Below are positions 9,501 to 16,295 of a stretch of DNA of 35,639 nt, in pieces. Source of the stretch: Bacteroidia bacterium (GTDB lineage Bacteria > Bacteroidota > Bacteroidia > Bacteroidales > Azobacteroidaceae); contig BNXY01000027.1 in assembly GCA_025999935.1 (NCBI GenBank), positions 1-35,639 on the forward strand. Reading direction: 5' to 3'. The translations under genes were made by a program, and so were the position numbers. The notes under the pieces were generated by a model that worked only from the letters and a program-made list of their open reading frames with translations, was not told the DNA's origin and ran no database searches. Within the stretch, counting starts at the first letter, position 1. Every line of letters starts with the position of its first letter.

Positions 9501-11061
9501 GCAAGTGGCGGCAAGTCAAGATATAGTTGCCGACCGCGGACTTTCGTCTATTGAGTACGGACCGTTGGTTTATTGTGTGGAAGAAATAGACAATCGTACC
9601 CATTTTGACCAACTTTCTATTCAACCGCAAGCCCGTTTTTCCGTAGCAATGCAAAAGGATTTATTAGGTGGTGTGAATGTAATTTATGAAGAAACAGGAA
9701 ATGATAAAGCCATGTTTGTTCCCTATTATGCCTGGGCAAATCGAGGAATAAATAAAATGAAAGTATGGCTGCCGACTCACAATTTTAGAGAATGGGCGCA
9801 AACACCGCCTATGGGTTGGAACAGTTGGGATTGTTATGGTCCCACAGTCGAAGAACACGAAGTGAAAGCCAATGCCGATTATATGGCGAAATATCTAAAA
9901 AAATACGGCTGGGAATACATCGTAGTCGATATTCGCTGGTTTGTGGAAAACGACAAAGCCGGAGGTTACAATCAGACCGACCCACGCTATGTCTTGGATG
10001 AATACGGACGGTATCAACCTGCCGTCAATCGTTTTCCTTCGGCTGCCGATAACAAGGGGTTTAAACCCCTTGTCGACTATGTTCATTCCAAAGGCTTGAA
10101 ATTCGGCATCCACATTATGCGCGGCATTCCGAAAGAGGCAGTTGCCCGAAAACTTCCGATACGCGGAACGAACGGCATTACGGCAGACCAAATTTACAGT
10201 ACGGAAAATCAATGTACATGGTTGCGCGACAATTATACGATTGTGAAAGGGAAACCGGGTGCGCAAGAATATTATAATTCAATCATGGAATTGTACGCTT
10301 CGTGGGGTGTTGATTTTATTAAGATAGACGACCTTTCCGCGCCGATATACCATGAAGATGAAGTGGATATGATACGGAAAGCCATTGATTTAACGGGTCG
10401 CCCGATAGTGTTAAGCACCTCCCCCGGAGAAACCCCGATTGCAGCGGCAGAACACGTAAGCGCTCATGCCAATATGTGGCGTATGGTCAATGATGTATGG
10501 GACGTGTGGCGAGATTTGCCTCATTTGATGAAAGTGGCGCAAGATTGGTATCCCTACATTGCGCCGGGAACTTGGCCTGATTGCGATATGATACCGTTGG
10601 GAAGAATTTCCATTCGGGGCGAAAGAGGCGAAGATAGAATGACACGCCTCACGAAAGAGGAACAATATTCTCTCATGACTTTTTTCACCATCTTGCGTTC
10701 ACCACTGATGTTTGGAGGAGATTTGCCCAGCAACGACAAATTCACTTTGTCGTTATTAACCAATAAAGAAGTTTTGAAAATGCACCGCGAAAGTTCCGAG
10801 GTTAGGCAGTTGTTTCAGACAGACGACCAATTGGCGATAACCTCCCAAAATCGAAAAACAGGAGAGAGATATTTGGCAATTTTCAATCTGAACAACAAGG
10901 ATAATCAGACAATATCCGTTGATTTTGAAGAATTGGGCATTATCGACAGTCATTCTTTTACGGATATGTGGTCAGGCAAAAAGATAGGAAATTATGAAAA
11001 CAAGTTTAGTCAGACCTTGATTCCTCATGCTTCAAAATTATATAAACTGAGAAAGAAGTAG
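6556..11061 (+). CDS. Three-domain exported glycosidase: BNR (BNR_4) - GH127 - GH27
   Basis: This is a 1501-residue protein with a signal peptide (MKYISIVFISLISLVSFAQ). Residues about 20-430 form a BNR_4-type beta-propeller with Asp-box STDGGKTW near 235. Residues about 455-1075 are GH127, a beta-L-arabinofuranosidase family with a zinc-bound cysteine nucleophile. The expected ligand set is visible as Glu768 and Cys770 (SETC) with Cys844-Cys845 (CSCCPTN). Residues about 1079-1501 are GH27: PPMGWNSWDCYG, nucleophile Asp1258 in FIKIDD, acid/base Asp1313 in VNDVWD, and GGDLPSND. In Bacteroidota these three are normally separate proteins, so this looks like a double fusion. Together with the GH51s it could remove alpha- and beta-linked arabinose and galactose/arabinopyranose. 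Palindromes occur in the coding sequence at 6905 and 10052. The next gene starts 3 bp downstream. Confidence 0.9.
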   Translation: MKYISIVFISLISLVSFAQEIQPDLKGWAKNSVNTVVFRNNSLVSFDTLQFMAYYDDEGFLCLAKRVLNSTTWTMKKTAYKGNVQDAHNCISIMVDGDGYLHVAWNHHNSPLNYTKSRDAQLGVSTSLDLEEKQAMTGQQENKLTYPGFYKLSNGNLLFLYREGGSGNGNLVVNTYDIHTKKWTQLHDNLVSGEGFRNAYWQACTDTKGNIHLSWVWRETPDVATNHDMCYARSTDGGKTWINSKGKKYALPITEKSAEYAAIIPQKSELINQTSMTADNAGNPYIATYYRKPDSQIPQYHIIFLKNNKWRDVSLDFRKTPFSLSGGGTKKIPIARPQILFSNNAPVLIFRDEERGSKVSIAICNNFPKSQWRITDVTDYSVGDWEPTYDTELWKTRQQLDVFIQKTEQKDNEGTAEIAAQPVSVLNIPWIQEKEPVTPLSGKQAGNKYSDYPIQQVNLNYVTLTDAFWLPKIQTIQKKTIQYAFDKCDSEGRFENFITAGKVMNGGTGKTRGVMPFDDTDVYKTIEGAAYSLISAPDPELENYLDSIIAIVKTGQEPDGYLTTWRTIDPGNPPAQWVKSGGGRWFDLGSSHELYNSGHLFEAATAHYWATGKRNFLDIALKNADLLVKVFGDSANYEIPGHQIAETGLIKLYQITDNEDYLKLAKKFLDLRGDAAHRHIRGAYSQDHLPVAQQDEVVGHAVRAVYMYAGMTDIAAIYGEKSYLNAVNNLWNNMVNKKLYITGGIGARHDGESFGDNYELPNLTAYSETCAAIGSVYWNDRLFRLTGNSKYYDILERTLYNALIAGISLEGTEFFYPNPLESDGKYKFNAGVSCTRHAWFDCSCCPTNLIRFIPYIPNLIYATEGDNLYVNLFMSNKAAIPVQGKTVDIQQETNYPWQGNINLNVKTEKPQKFTLKIRIPGWAKNEVTPGSLYTYSDKLDETFQVLLNGSSIQTQIKNGYIEISKEWTGDNRIELILPMKVRQVAASQDIVADRGLSSIEYGPLVYCVEEIDNRTHFDQLSIQPQARFSVAMQKDLLGGVNVIYEETGNDKAMFVPYYAWANRGINKMKVWLPTHNFREWAQTPPMGWNSWDCYGPTVEEHEVKANADYMAKYLKKYGWEYIVVDIRWFVENDKAGGYNQTDPRYVLDEYGRYQPAVNRFPSAADNKGFKPLVDYVHSKGLKFGIHIMRGIPKEAVARKLPIRGTNGITADQIYSTENQCTWLRDNYTIVKGKPGAQEYYNSIMELYASWGVDFIKIDDLSAPIYHEDEVDMIRKAIDLTGRPIVLSTSPGETPIAAAEHVSAHANMWRMVNDVWDVWRDLPHLMKVAQDWYPYIAPGTWPDCDMIPLGRISIRGERGEDRMTRLTKEEQYSLMTFFTILRSPLMFGGDLPSNDKFTLSLLTNKEVLKMHRESSEVRQLFQTDDQLAITSQNRKTGERYLAIFNLNNKDNQTISVDFEELGIIDSHSFTDMWSGKKIGNYENKFSQTLIPHASKLYKLRKK
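6905..6932. repeat. Perfect 28-nt palindrome within the BNR coding region
   Basis: The left arm GTAGAGACGCCCAA is followed directly by its exact reverse complement TTGGGCGTCTCTAC. It encodes roughly KSRDAQLGVST (residues 117-126) in a loop between conserved BNR_4 segments, WNHHNSPLNY before and MTGQQEN after. The GTAGAGACGC arm has the look of a dispersed palindromic repeat rather than ordinary coding sequence. Confidence 0.75.
10052..10073. repeat. Perfect 22-nt palindrome within the GH27 coding region
   Basis: ACAAGGGGTTT is followed directly by AAACCCCTTGT. It encodes NKGFKPLV, a segment that is conserved in the GH27 family as I recall it, so this is not an added stretch of residues. It may be chance codon choice or a repeat that settled over matching codons. 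Confidence 0.6.
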
Positions 11062-11064
11062 AAT

Positions 11065-13449
11065 ATGAAAAAGATATTTGCATTATTAGCATTATCAATG
11101 CTGTTTCAACCACTATTTGCAAACGAACCCGATTCGGCTTATATATTTGCTTACGAAGTAAATAATGGTTTGAGTTTTGCATGGAGTATTGACCAAGAAG
11201 ATTGGCATTCCATTGGTCCGGAACACAAGTTTCTTAGTTGCGATTACGGACGATGGGGCAGTGAAAAGAAGATGCACACGCCTTTTTTGTCTCTCGCTGC
11301 CGATGGCTTGTGGCATTGCATCTGGAGCGTCAATGACCGCGATGGCGTATTGGCTCATACCGCATCCAAAGACCTGATTGCTTGGCAAAGTCAGTCCTAT
11401 AAGATAGCGCCTGTAACTTATCTCAACCAACTGCAAATAGCCGTGATACTCAATCAACCGAGAAAAGGAACGGCTCATAAAGTGGCATGGACAACGATTG
11501 ATAATTTGATAAATGAACACAAACGGGTCTCATATAATAACTTGCTTTGGTCGGAAAACGCGAAAGGCGACCCCGAACGTTTTGCTTCCCTCAAACCGGT
11601 AGATGCCGTTATAACCGTAGATAACGCCAAAAGTAAAAAAATAAGCGATAAATTGATTGGCATTTTCTTTGAAGATATTAATTACGCTGCCGATGGCGGT
11701 TTGTATGCCGAACTCATACAAAATCGCGATTTTGAATATACACCGGAAGATAATAAAAATTGGAATGCAACAACAGCGTGGCACGCCGCAGGGACAATAG
11801 ACACCCTCAATCCCATTCACCCCAACAATCCGCACTATATTGTATTAAAAGCGGGCGACAAACTGATTAATGACGGTTTTGACGGCATACCCGTTAAGGC
11901 AGGTGAAAAATACGATTTTTCGGTGTTTGCCAAAGGAAAGAAGGGAAAGTTACTCATTCAATTAATTGATAACCAAAATAATGAATTAGGAAAAACCGAA
12001 TTAACAATTAATTCGGATAATTGGAAAAAATACGAATCGGTTTTAATTGCCAATAAAACAGTTTCAAATGCCCGCCTTCAATTCTCAACTTTCAATTCTC
12101 AACTCTCAATTGATTTAGTTTCCCTGTTCCCTCAAAAGACGTTCAAAAACCGCAAAAACGGATTGCGTGCCGATTTGGCGCAAATCATTGCAGATATGCA
12201 ACCGAAATTTGTGCGATTTCCGGGAGGTTGTGTGGCACATGGCGATGGCATCGAAAATATTTATCGTTGGGAAAATACCATCGGTGCATTGGAAGCGCGT
12301 GTTCCGCAACGTAACATTTGGGGCTATCATCAGACAGCCGGTTTGGGTTATTTTGAATATTTTCAGTTTTGCGAAGATATAGGCGCCGAACCGCTTCCGG
12401 TGGTTGCTGCGGGAGTGCCTTGCCAAAACTCCGCGCATCACGGCCATCCGATGGGTGGGCAACAAGGCGGTATTCCGATGGAGGAAATGGGTGCATACAT
12501 ACAATCGGTGCTGGATTTGATTGAGTGGGCGAATGGCGATGCAAAAACGACTTGGGGAAAGAAAAGAGCCGAGGCAGGACATCCGAAACCATTTAATCTA
12601 AAATACTTGGGAGTAGGAAACGAAGACCTTATCTCGGATGTTTTTGAAGAACGCTTCACGATGATTTACAACGCCATCAAAGAAAAACACCCGGAAATCG
12701 TTGTCGTTGGTACGGCAGGTCCTTTTCACAGAGGCAGTACGGATTACACAGCCGGTTGGAATCTGGTGAATAAACTCGGTGTTCCGATGGTCGATGAACA
12801 TTACTACGAATCGCCCGGCTGGTTTATCCACAATCAGGATTATTACGATTCATACAATCGCTCCACCGCCAAAGTTTATCTGGGAGAATACGCCGCGCAC
12901 TTGCCCGGACGCCCATCCAATATAGAAACGGCTCTCGCCGAAGCGCTTCATTTGACTACTTTGGAACGGAACGGCGATGTGGTAAGCATGGCTTCGTATG
13001 CCCCGTTGCTTGCCAAAGAAGGTCATACGCAATGGAATCCCGATTTGATTTATTTCAACAATACCGAAATAAAACCGACTGTGGGTTATTTTGTGCAAAA
13101 ACTTTATGGAGAAAACGCCGGCGATGAATATTTACCCGGCAATATTCAGCTCAACAATAATCAAGAATCCGTAAAAAAACGAATTGCCTACTCGGTAGTT
13201 CGCGACAGCAAAACCAATGATGTTATTATTAAATTGGTGAATCTGTTGCCTGTGGAAGTGAAAACCAAGTTGGATATTCAGTCGCTCAACATAGCCGGCA
13301 ACAAGCTTATAAAAACTGTTTTAACAGGTAAACCGGATGATAAAACGGTTCAACCGGTACAATCAATGTGTGATATTTCGGATACATGGGTGGAACAACT
13401 GCCTGCGTATTCATTTACAGTAATCCGAGTAGCTACTAAAAAAAAATAA
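11065..13449 (+). CDS. Multidomain GH51 alpha-L-arabinofuranosidase, secreted
   Basis: This 794-residue exported enzyme has a signal peptide (MKKIFALLALSMLFQPLFAN). Residues about 20-155 are a partial beta-propeller-like segment (AWSIDQEDWHSIGPEH, TPFLSLAADGLWHCIWS) that resembles half of a GH43-type fold and is seen ahead of some Bacteroidota GH51s. Residues about 185-345 hold the start of the GH51 barrel and a CBM-like jelly roll (GIFFEDINYAADGGLYAELI, then DGFDGIPVKAGEKYDFSVFAKG). Residues about 365-640 carry the barrel: FVRFPGGCVAHG, acid/base Glu520 in GVGNED, and nucleophile Glu608 in YLGEYA. The C terminus is a beta-sandwich. It follows the BNR-GH127-GH27 gene by 3 bp and closes the operon. 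A 14-nt tandem repeat lies inside it at 12077-12104, and the last codons are part of a hairpin repeat. Confidence 0.92.
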   Translation: MKKIFALLALSMLFQPLFANEPDSAYIFAYEVNNGLSFAWSIDQEDWHSIGPEHKFLSCDYGRWGSEKKMHTPFLSLAADGLWHCIWSVNDRDGVLAHTASKDLIAWQSQSYKIAPVTYLNQLQIAVILNQPRKGTAHKVAWTTIDNLINEHKRVSYNNLLWSENAKGDPERFASLKPVDAVITVDNAKSKKISDKLIGIFFEDINYAADGGLYAELIQNRDFEYTPEDNKNWNATTAWHAAGTIDTLNPIHPNNPHYIVLKAGDKLINDGFDGIPVKAGEKYDFSVFAKGKKGKLLIQLIDNQNNELGKTELTINSDNWKKYESVLIANKTVSNARLQFSTFNSQLSIDLVSLFPQKTFKNRKNGLRADLAQIIADMQPKFVRFPGGCVAHGDGIENIYRWENTIGALEARVPQRNIWGYHQTAGLGYFEYFQFCEDIGAEPLPVVAAGVPCQNSAHHGHPMGGQQGGIPMEEMGAYIQSVLDLIEWANGDAKTTWGKKRAEAGHPKPFNLKYLGVGNEDLISDVFEERFTMIYNAIKEKHPEIVVVGTAGPFHRGSTDYTAGWNLVNKLGVPMVDEHYYESPGWFIHNQDYYDSYNRSTAKVYLGEYAAHLPGRPSNIETALAEALHLTTLERNGDVVSMASYAPLLAKEGHTQWNPDLIYFNNTEIKPTVGYFVQKLYGENAGDEYLPGNIQLNNNQESVKKRIAYSVVRDSKTNDVIIKLVNLLPVEVKTKLDIQSLNIAGNKLIKTVLTGKPDDKTVQPVQSMCDISDTWVEQLPAYSFTVIRVATKKK
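12077..12111 (+). repeat. 14-nt tandem repeat inside GH51 coding sequence
   Basis: TTCAATTCTCAACT occurs twice head to tail (12077-12090 and 12091-12104), followed by a partial copy, CTCAATTG. It encodes the low-complexity run FSTFNSQLS between the jelly-roll end (SNARLQ) and the conserved DLVSLFP. As 14 is not a multiple of three, the copies are read in different frames. Confidence 0.75.
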
Positions 13450-13487
13450 GTAGCTACTCGTTTCGTGTTGAGTAGCTACTCATTTTT
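13427..13487 (+). terminator. Hairpin terminator built from GAGTAGCTACT repeats, overlapping the GH51 stop codon
   Basis: The self-complementary core AGTAGCTACT occurs three times: 13428-13437 (in the last codons of the gene), 13449-13458 and 13471-13480. The second and third form an 11-bp stem (13449-13459 with 13470-13480) with a 10-nt loop, followed by CATTTTT. The stop codon TAA (13447-13449) touches the stem. The first copy can pair with either of the others, so alternative folds are possible. Confidence 0.65.
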
Positions 13488-13626
13488 GAACGCTTGCTTA
13501 TTTTTTCCCGCAACAATAATGATTACTTATTATTATCTTGTACTCATTTTATGCATCGCAGAAATGCAATTATTTTTATTTTTATACAAAAGGCGCAAAA
13601 AAATTATTTTTTTTCGGTAAAATTAC

Positions 13627-13657
13627 TTGTTTCATTCCAAATAAAGTGTTAAATTTG
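13627..13657 (+). promoter_or_regulatory. Bacteroidota-type promoter of the carboxyltransferase gene
   Basis: TTG at 13627-13629 and TAAATTTG at 13650-13657 are separated by 20 nt, an exact match to the Bacteroidota housekeeping promoter form (TTG, 19-21 nt, TAnnTTTG). The start codon follows 17 nt after the -7 box. The rest of the 13450-13674 gap is the GH51 terminator and AT-rich sequence. Confidence 0.75.
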
Positions 13658-13674
13658 CAGCGAAAAAAAACATT

Positions 13675-15465
13675 ATGATTATGTCAAAGAAGGAAATTAA
13701 ATTTAGTCTTGTTTACCGCGACATGTGGCAATCGTCCGGTAAATACCAACCAAGAGTTGATCAATTGAAACAAATAGCCCCTGTAATTGTGGATATGGGT
13801 TGTTTTTCAAGAGTAGAAACCAATGGTGGCGCCTTTGAACAAGTGAATTTATTGTATGGAGAAAATCCGAATCTGGCTGTTCGGGAATTTACGGCTCCAT
13901 TTAACAAAGCCGGCATACAAACCCACATGCTTGACCGCGGATTGAACGGCCTCCGGATGAATCCGGCGCCTTCCGATGTAAGAAAACTGATGTATAAAGT
14001 AAAACATGCGCAAGGTGTAGATATTACACGTATTTTTTGCGGTTTGAATGATGCGCGGAACATTATTCCGTCTATTCAATATGCCAAAGAAGGCGGTATG
14101 ATTCCCCAAGCTTCTCTTTGTATCACTTATTCGCCTATCCATACGGTAGATTATTACGTCAATCTGGCGAATCAACTGATTGAAGCCGGCGCAGAAGAAA
14201 TCTGCCTGAAAGATATGGCCGGAATTGGTCGACCACACAGCAATGGTAAGATTATCAAAGAGATAAAAAAACTTCATCCCTATATCCCCATTCAATATCA
14301 TGGACATTCCGGGCCTGGATTTTCTGTGGCATCCATGTTGAAAGCGGCTAAAAGCGGTGTTGATTACATTGATGTAGCTATGGAACCCTTGTCTTGGGGT
14401 ATGGTTCATCCGGATGTAATCACAATTCAGGCGATGTTGAAAGATGCCGGATTTGTTGTCCCCAAAATTAATATGGAAGCTTATATGGAAGCTCGCCGCT
14501 TGACTCAGACTTTCATTGATGATTTCTTGGGTTATTTTATTGATCCGAGCAATAAGATTATGACTTCGCTATTAGTCGGTTGCGGACTTCCGGGCGGTAT
14601 GATGGGTTCGATGATGGCCGACTTGAAAGGTATGCACAATGCCATCAATATGGCGCTCAAACAGAAAGGAAAAAAAGAGGTAACACTTAATAATCTGGTG
14701 GTTCAGTTGTTCAATGAAGTAGAATCTATCTGGCCGATGTTGGGTTGTCCTCCTTTGGTAACACCTTTCAGTCAATATGTTAAGAATATCGCGCTGATGA
14801 ATATTTTCGCCGCCGCAAAAGACGAACCGCGATTCTCCCTGATTGATAAAGATTCTTGGAACATGATTCTTGGTAAAACCGGAAAACTTCCCGGCCCATT
14901 GGCTCCTGAAATCATCGAATTGGCAAAAGCGAACAACTTGGAATTTTATGAAGATAATCCGCAAGATGCTTACCCGGATGAATTAGACAGATTCAAACAG
15001 GAAATGAAAGAAAATGGCTGGGACGAAGGCCCTGACCAAGAGGAATTGTTTGAATTTGCCATGCATGAACGTCAATATCGCGATATGAAATCGGGTGCGG
15101 CAAAGAACCGTTTCAATCAGGAATTGGAACAAGCCAAGGAAAAAGCCGGAACGCCGATTGTTATCAAACGTCCGGTAGTGGAAATTCCGATGTTCAGCTT
15201 TGAAGAAATCACGGCGGAATATCCGTTTGCTAAACCGGTACACGCACCTTGCAAGGGACAAGTAATCTGGCAATACGATTTAATGGATGCCTCAACCGCT
15301 CCTTTTGAAGGCGCTACCATCGAAAAAGGCGCTAATCTTTGCTACATCCAGAATTATTACGGCATTGAACCGGTGACGGCAGGTTACGGCGGAACCATTG
15401 TCGGCACCTATGTTGGTCAAGGGAAAGAGGTTCAGAAAGGGGAAATTCTGGCGTTTATCAATTAA
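13675..15465 (+). CDS. Pyruvate/oxaloacetate carboxyltransferase (OadA/PycB type) lacking the biotin lysine
   Basis: This 596-residue cytoplasmic protein carries the carboxyltransferase TIM barrel of pyruvate carboxylase subunit B / oxaloacetate decarboxylase alpha. Metal-site residues are visible: Asp16 (YRDMWQS), Lys179 (CLKDMAGIG), and His209 and His211 (YHGHSGPG). A helical extension (about 300-480) is followed by a C-terminal barrel-sandwich domain (about 520-596: APCKGQVIWQYD to KGEILAFIN). In biotinyl domains this carries EAMKM; here the aligned segment reads IQNYYG, with Tyr562 in place of the lysine. It therefore cannot be biotinylated at the usual site and may use a separate carrier, or have another role. 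ATG at 13675 and ATG at 13681 (MSKKEIKF) are both possible; homologues as I recall them favour 13681. It has its own promoter. Confidence 0.88.
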   Translation: MIMSKKEIKFSLVYRDMWQSSGKYQPRVDQLKQIAPVIVDMGCFSRVETNGGAFEQVNLLYGENPNLAVREFTAPFNKAGIQTHMLDRGLNGLRMNPAPSDVRKLMYKVKHAQGVDITRIFCGLNDARNIIPSIQYAKEGGMIPQASLCITYSPIHTVDYYVNLANQLIEAGAEEICLKDMAGIGRPHSNGKIIKEIKKLHPYIPIQYHGHSGPGFSVASMLKAAKSGVDYIDVAMEPLSWGMVHPDVITIQAMLKDAGFVVPKINMEAYMEARRLTQTFIDDFLGYFIDPSNKIMTSLLVGCGLPGGMMGSMMADLKGMHNAINMALKQKGKKEVTLNNLVVQLFNEVESIWPMLGCPPLVTPFSQYVKNIALMNIFAAAKDEPRFSLIDKDSWNMILGKTGKLPGPLAPEIIELAKANNLEFYEDNPQDAYPDELDRFKQEMKENGWDEGPDQEELFEFAMHERQYRDMKSGAAKNRFNQELEQAKEKAGTPIVIKRPVVEIPMFSFEEITAEYPFAKPVHAPCKGQVIWQYDLMDASTAPFEGATIEKGANLCYIQNYYGIEPVTAGYGGTIVGTYVGQGKEVQKGEILAFIN

Positions 15466-15525
15466 ACTATTTGAACAAATCGAAATATTATAAACATTTT
15501 CCGATTCTACTCAAAACCAAATAAA

Positions 15526-15564
15526 ATATCGCCCGACAGAAATAGTTATTCTGCCGGGCGATAT
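15526..15564. terminator. Hairpin terminator between convergent genes (GC-rich CCCGnCAG stem)
   Basis: ATATCGCCCGACAGAA (15526-15541) pairs with TTCTGCCGGGCGATAT (15549-15564) with one mismatch. Read on the minus strand it ends in TTTTATTT, so it best serves the minus-strand gene at 15567, and it may also stop the convergent carboxyltransferase transcript. A near copy lies at 17506-17544. Confidence 0.8.
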
Positions 15565-15566
15565 AG

Positions 15567-16130
15567 TTAATCGGGCAAAGTGGGGAGTTCTACTTCATGC
15601 CTCCAACCAAGCATCAGATAATTGAGCTTTTTACCCTCCGCAGTGGGCGTAACCCAGATATTGGCCTTTAGTTCCGTTTCGATTTTGCGATAGACGGACA
15701 CCGGAATGGTCGCATATTTATCTGTTTTATGAAAATTAAAATTAACTTCGATTACCTTTCCTGTATTGGAGTCTATAATTAAAGTGATGCCAAAACTCTC
15801 TCTCCGAACTCGTCCTTTTTCACTGTTAGAAAAAGCATTGTTGACAATGGAATAGCATGTTGCCCGTGTCCAAGTTTCCGTGTCGAATGCGTCATTAGAA
15901 CCATCATAATTGTAAGTATGATCCGTGCCTTTATAATACATATGCGTATAAGTAAATTGATTACTTTTGTTATAGAGAGTTACCATGTTTGATGTTGCGA
16001 TATCGCATTGATAAGTATATCCGTTTTCATTAAACGTTTTTGTCGCATTGTAATAATACGTTTGTGCTACTGTTCTATTTTGGATAAAGAACAGGCTAAT
16101 AAATACTAATAATGTTACGATTCGTTTCAT
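15567..16130 (-). CDS. Secreted protein of unknown function, type A, copy 1
   Basis: I do not recognise the family. The protein has 187 residues with a signal peptide (MKRIVTLLVFISLFFIQNRTVAQ), so the mature form is exported. The frame is open 44 codons further upstream, but the start at 16130 matches the paralogue exactly in length and signal sequence, and a promoter lies just upstream of it. The mature protein is polar and beta-rich in look (TYYYNATKTFNENGYTYQC, then FGITLIIDSNTGKVIEVNFN). It is about 90% identical to the protein at 17547-18110, with changes concentrated after the middle (for example NFNFHKTDKYATIP versus YFRFTKTNKFATIP). It is the last member of the A-B-B-A set downstream of the HExxH lipoprotein. 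Confidence 0.8.
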   Translation of the reverse strand: MKRIVTLLVFISLFFIQNRTVAQTYYYNATKTFNENGYTYQCDIATSNMVTLYNKSNQFTYTHMYYKGTDHTYNYDGSNDAFDTETWTRATCYSIVNNAFSNSEKGRVRRESFGITLIIDSNTGKVIEVNFNFHKTDKYATIPVSVYRKIETELKANIWVTPTAEGKKLNYLMLGWRHEVELPTLPD

Positions 16131-16161
16131 ATTATGGACATATTTTGCAAAATAATATCTG

Positions 16162-16192
16162 CAAATATAAGTATTTCTATCTTCTTTTTCAA
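16162..16192 (-). promoter_or_regulatory. Promoter of type A copy 1
   Basis: On the minus strand, TTG (16192-16190) and TATATTTG (16169-16162) are separated by 20 nt, matching the Bacteroidota form. The -7 box lies 31 nt before the ATG. The stretch from this box to the ATG is repeated almost unchanged upstream of type B copy 2. Confidence 0.75.
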
Positions 16193-16211
16193 ATTTAAAG
16201 AGGGAAGAAAA

Positions 16212-16246
16212 ATCGCCCGGCAGAAACAATTGCTCTGCCGGGCGAT
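16212..16246 (-). terminator. Terminator of type B copy 1
   Basis: ATCGCCCGGCAG (16212-16223) and CTGCCGGGCGAT (16235-16246) form a perfect 12-bp stem. On the minus strand it runs into a T-rich tail (TTTTTCTTCCC). The same CCCGGCAG stem is used at 15526 and 17506. Confidence 0.8.
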
Positions 16247-16295
16247 AAAATATTAGAAACACAATAGAAAATAGAAAATCTATTTTCTACTTTTC

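Noticed and set aside
13849..14409. 186-residue open frame opposite the carboxyltransferase
   Set aside because: It lies wholly within a gene with clear catalytic motifs and shows no recognisable features of its own.
16131..16262. 44-codon N-terminal extension of the type A copy 1 gene
   Set aside because: The start at 16130 gives the same length and signal peptide as the paralogue, and the gene's promoter (16162-16192) lies within the extension, so translation from 16262 is unlikely.
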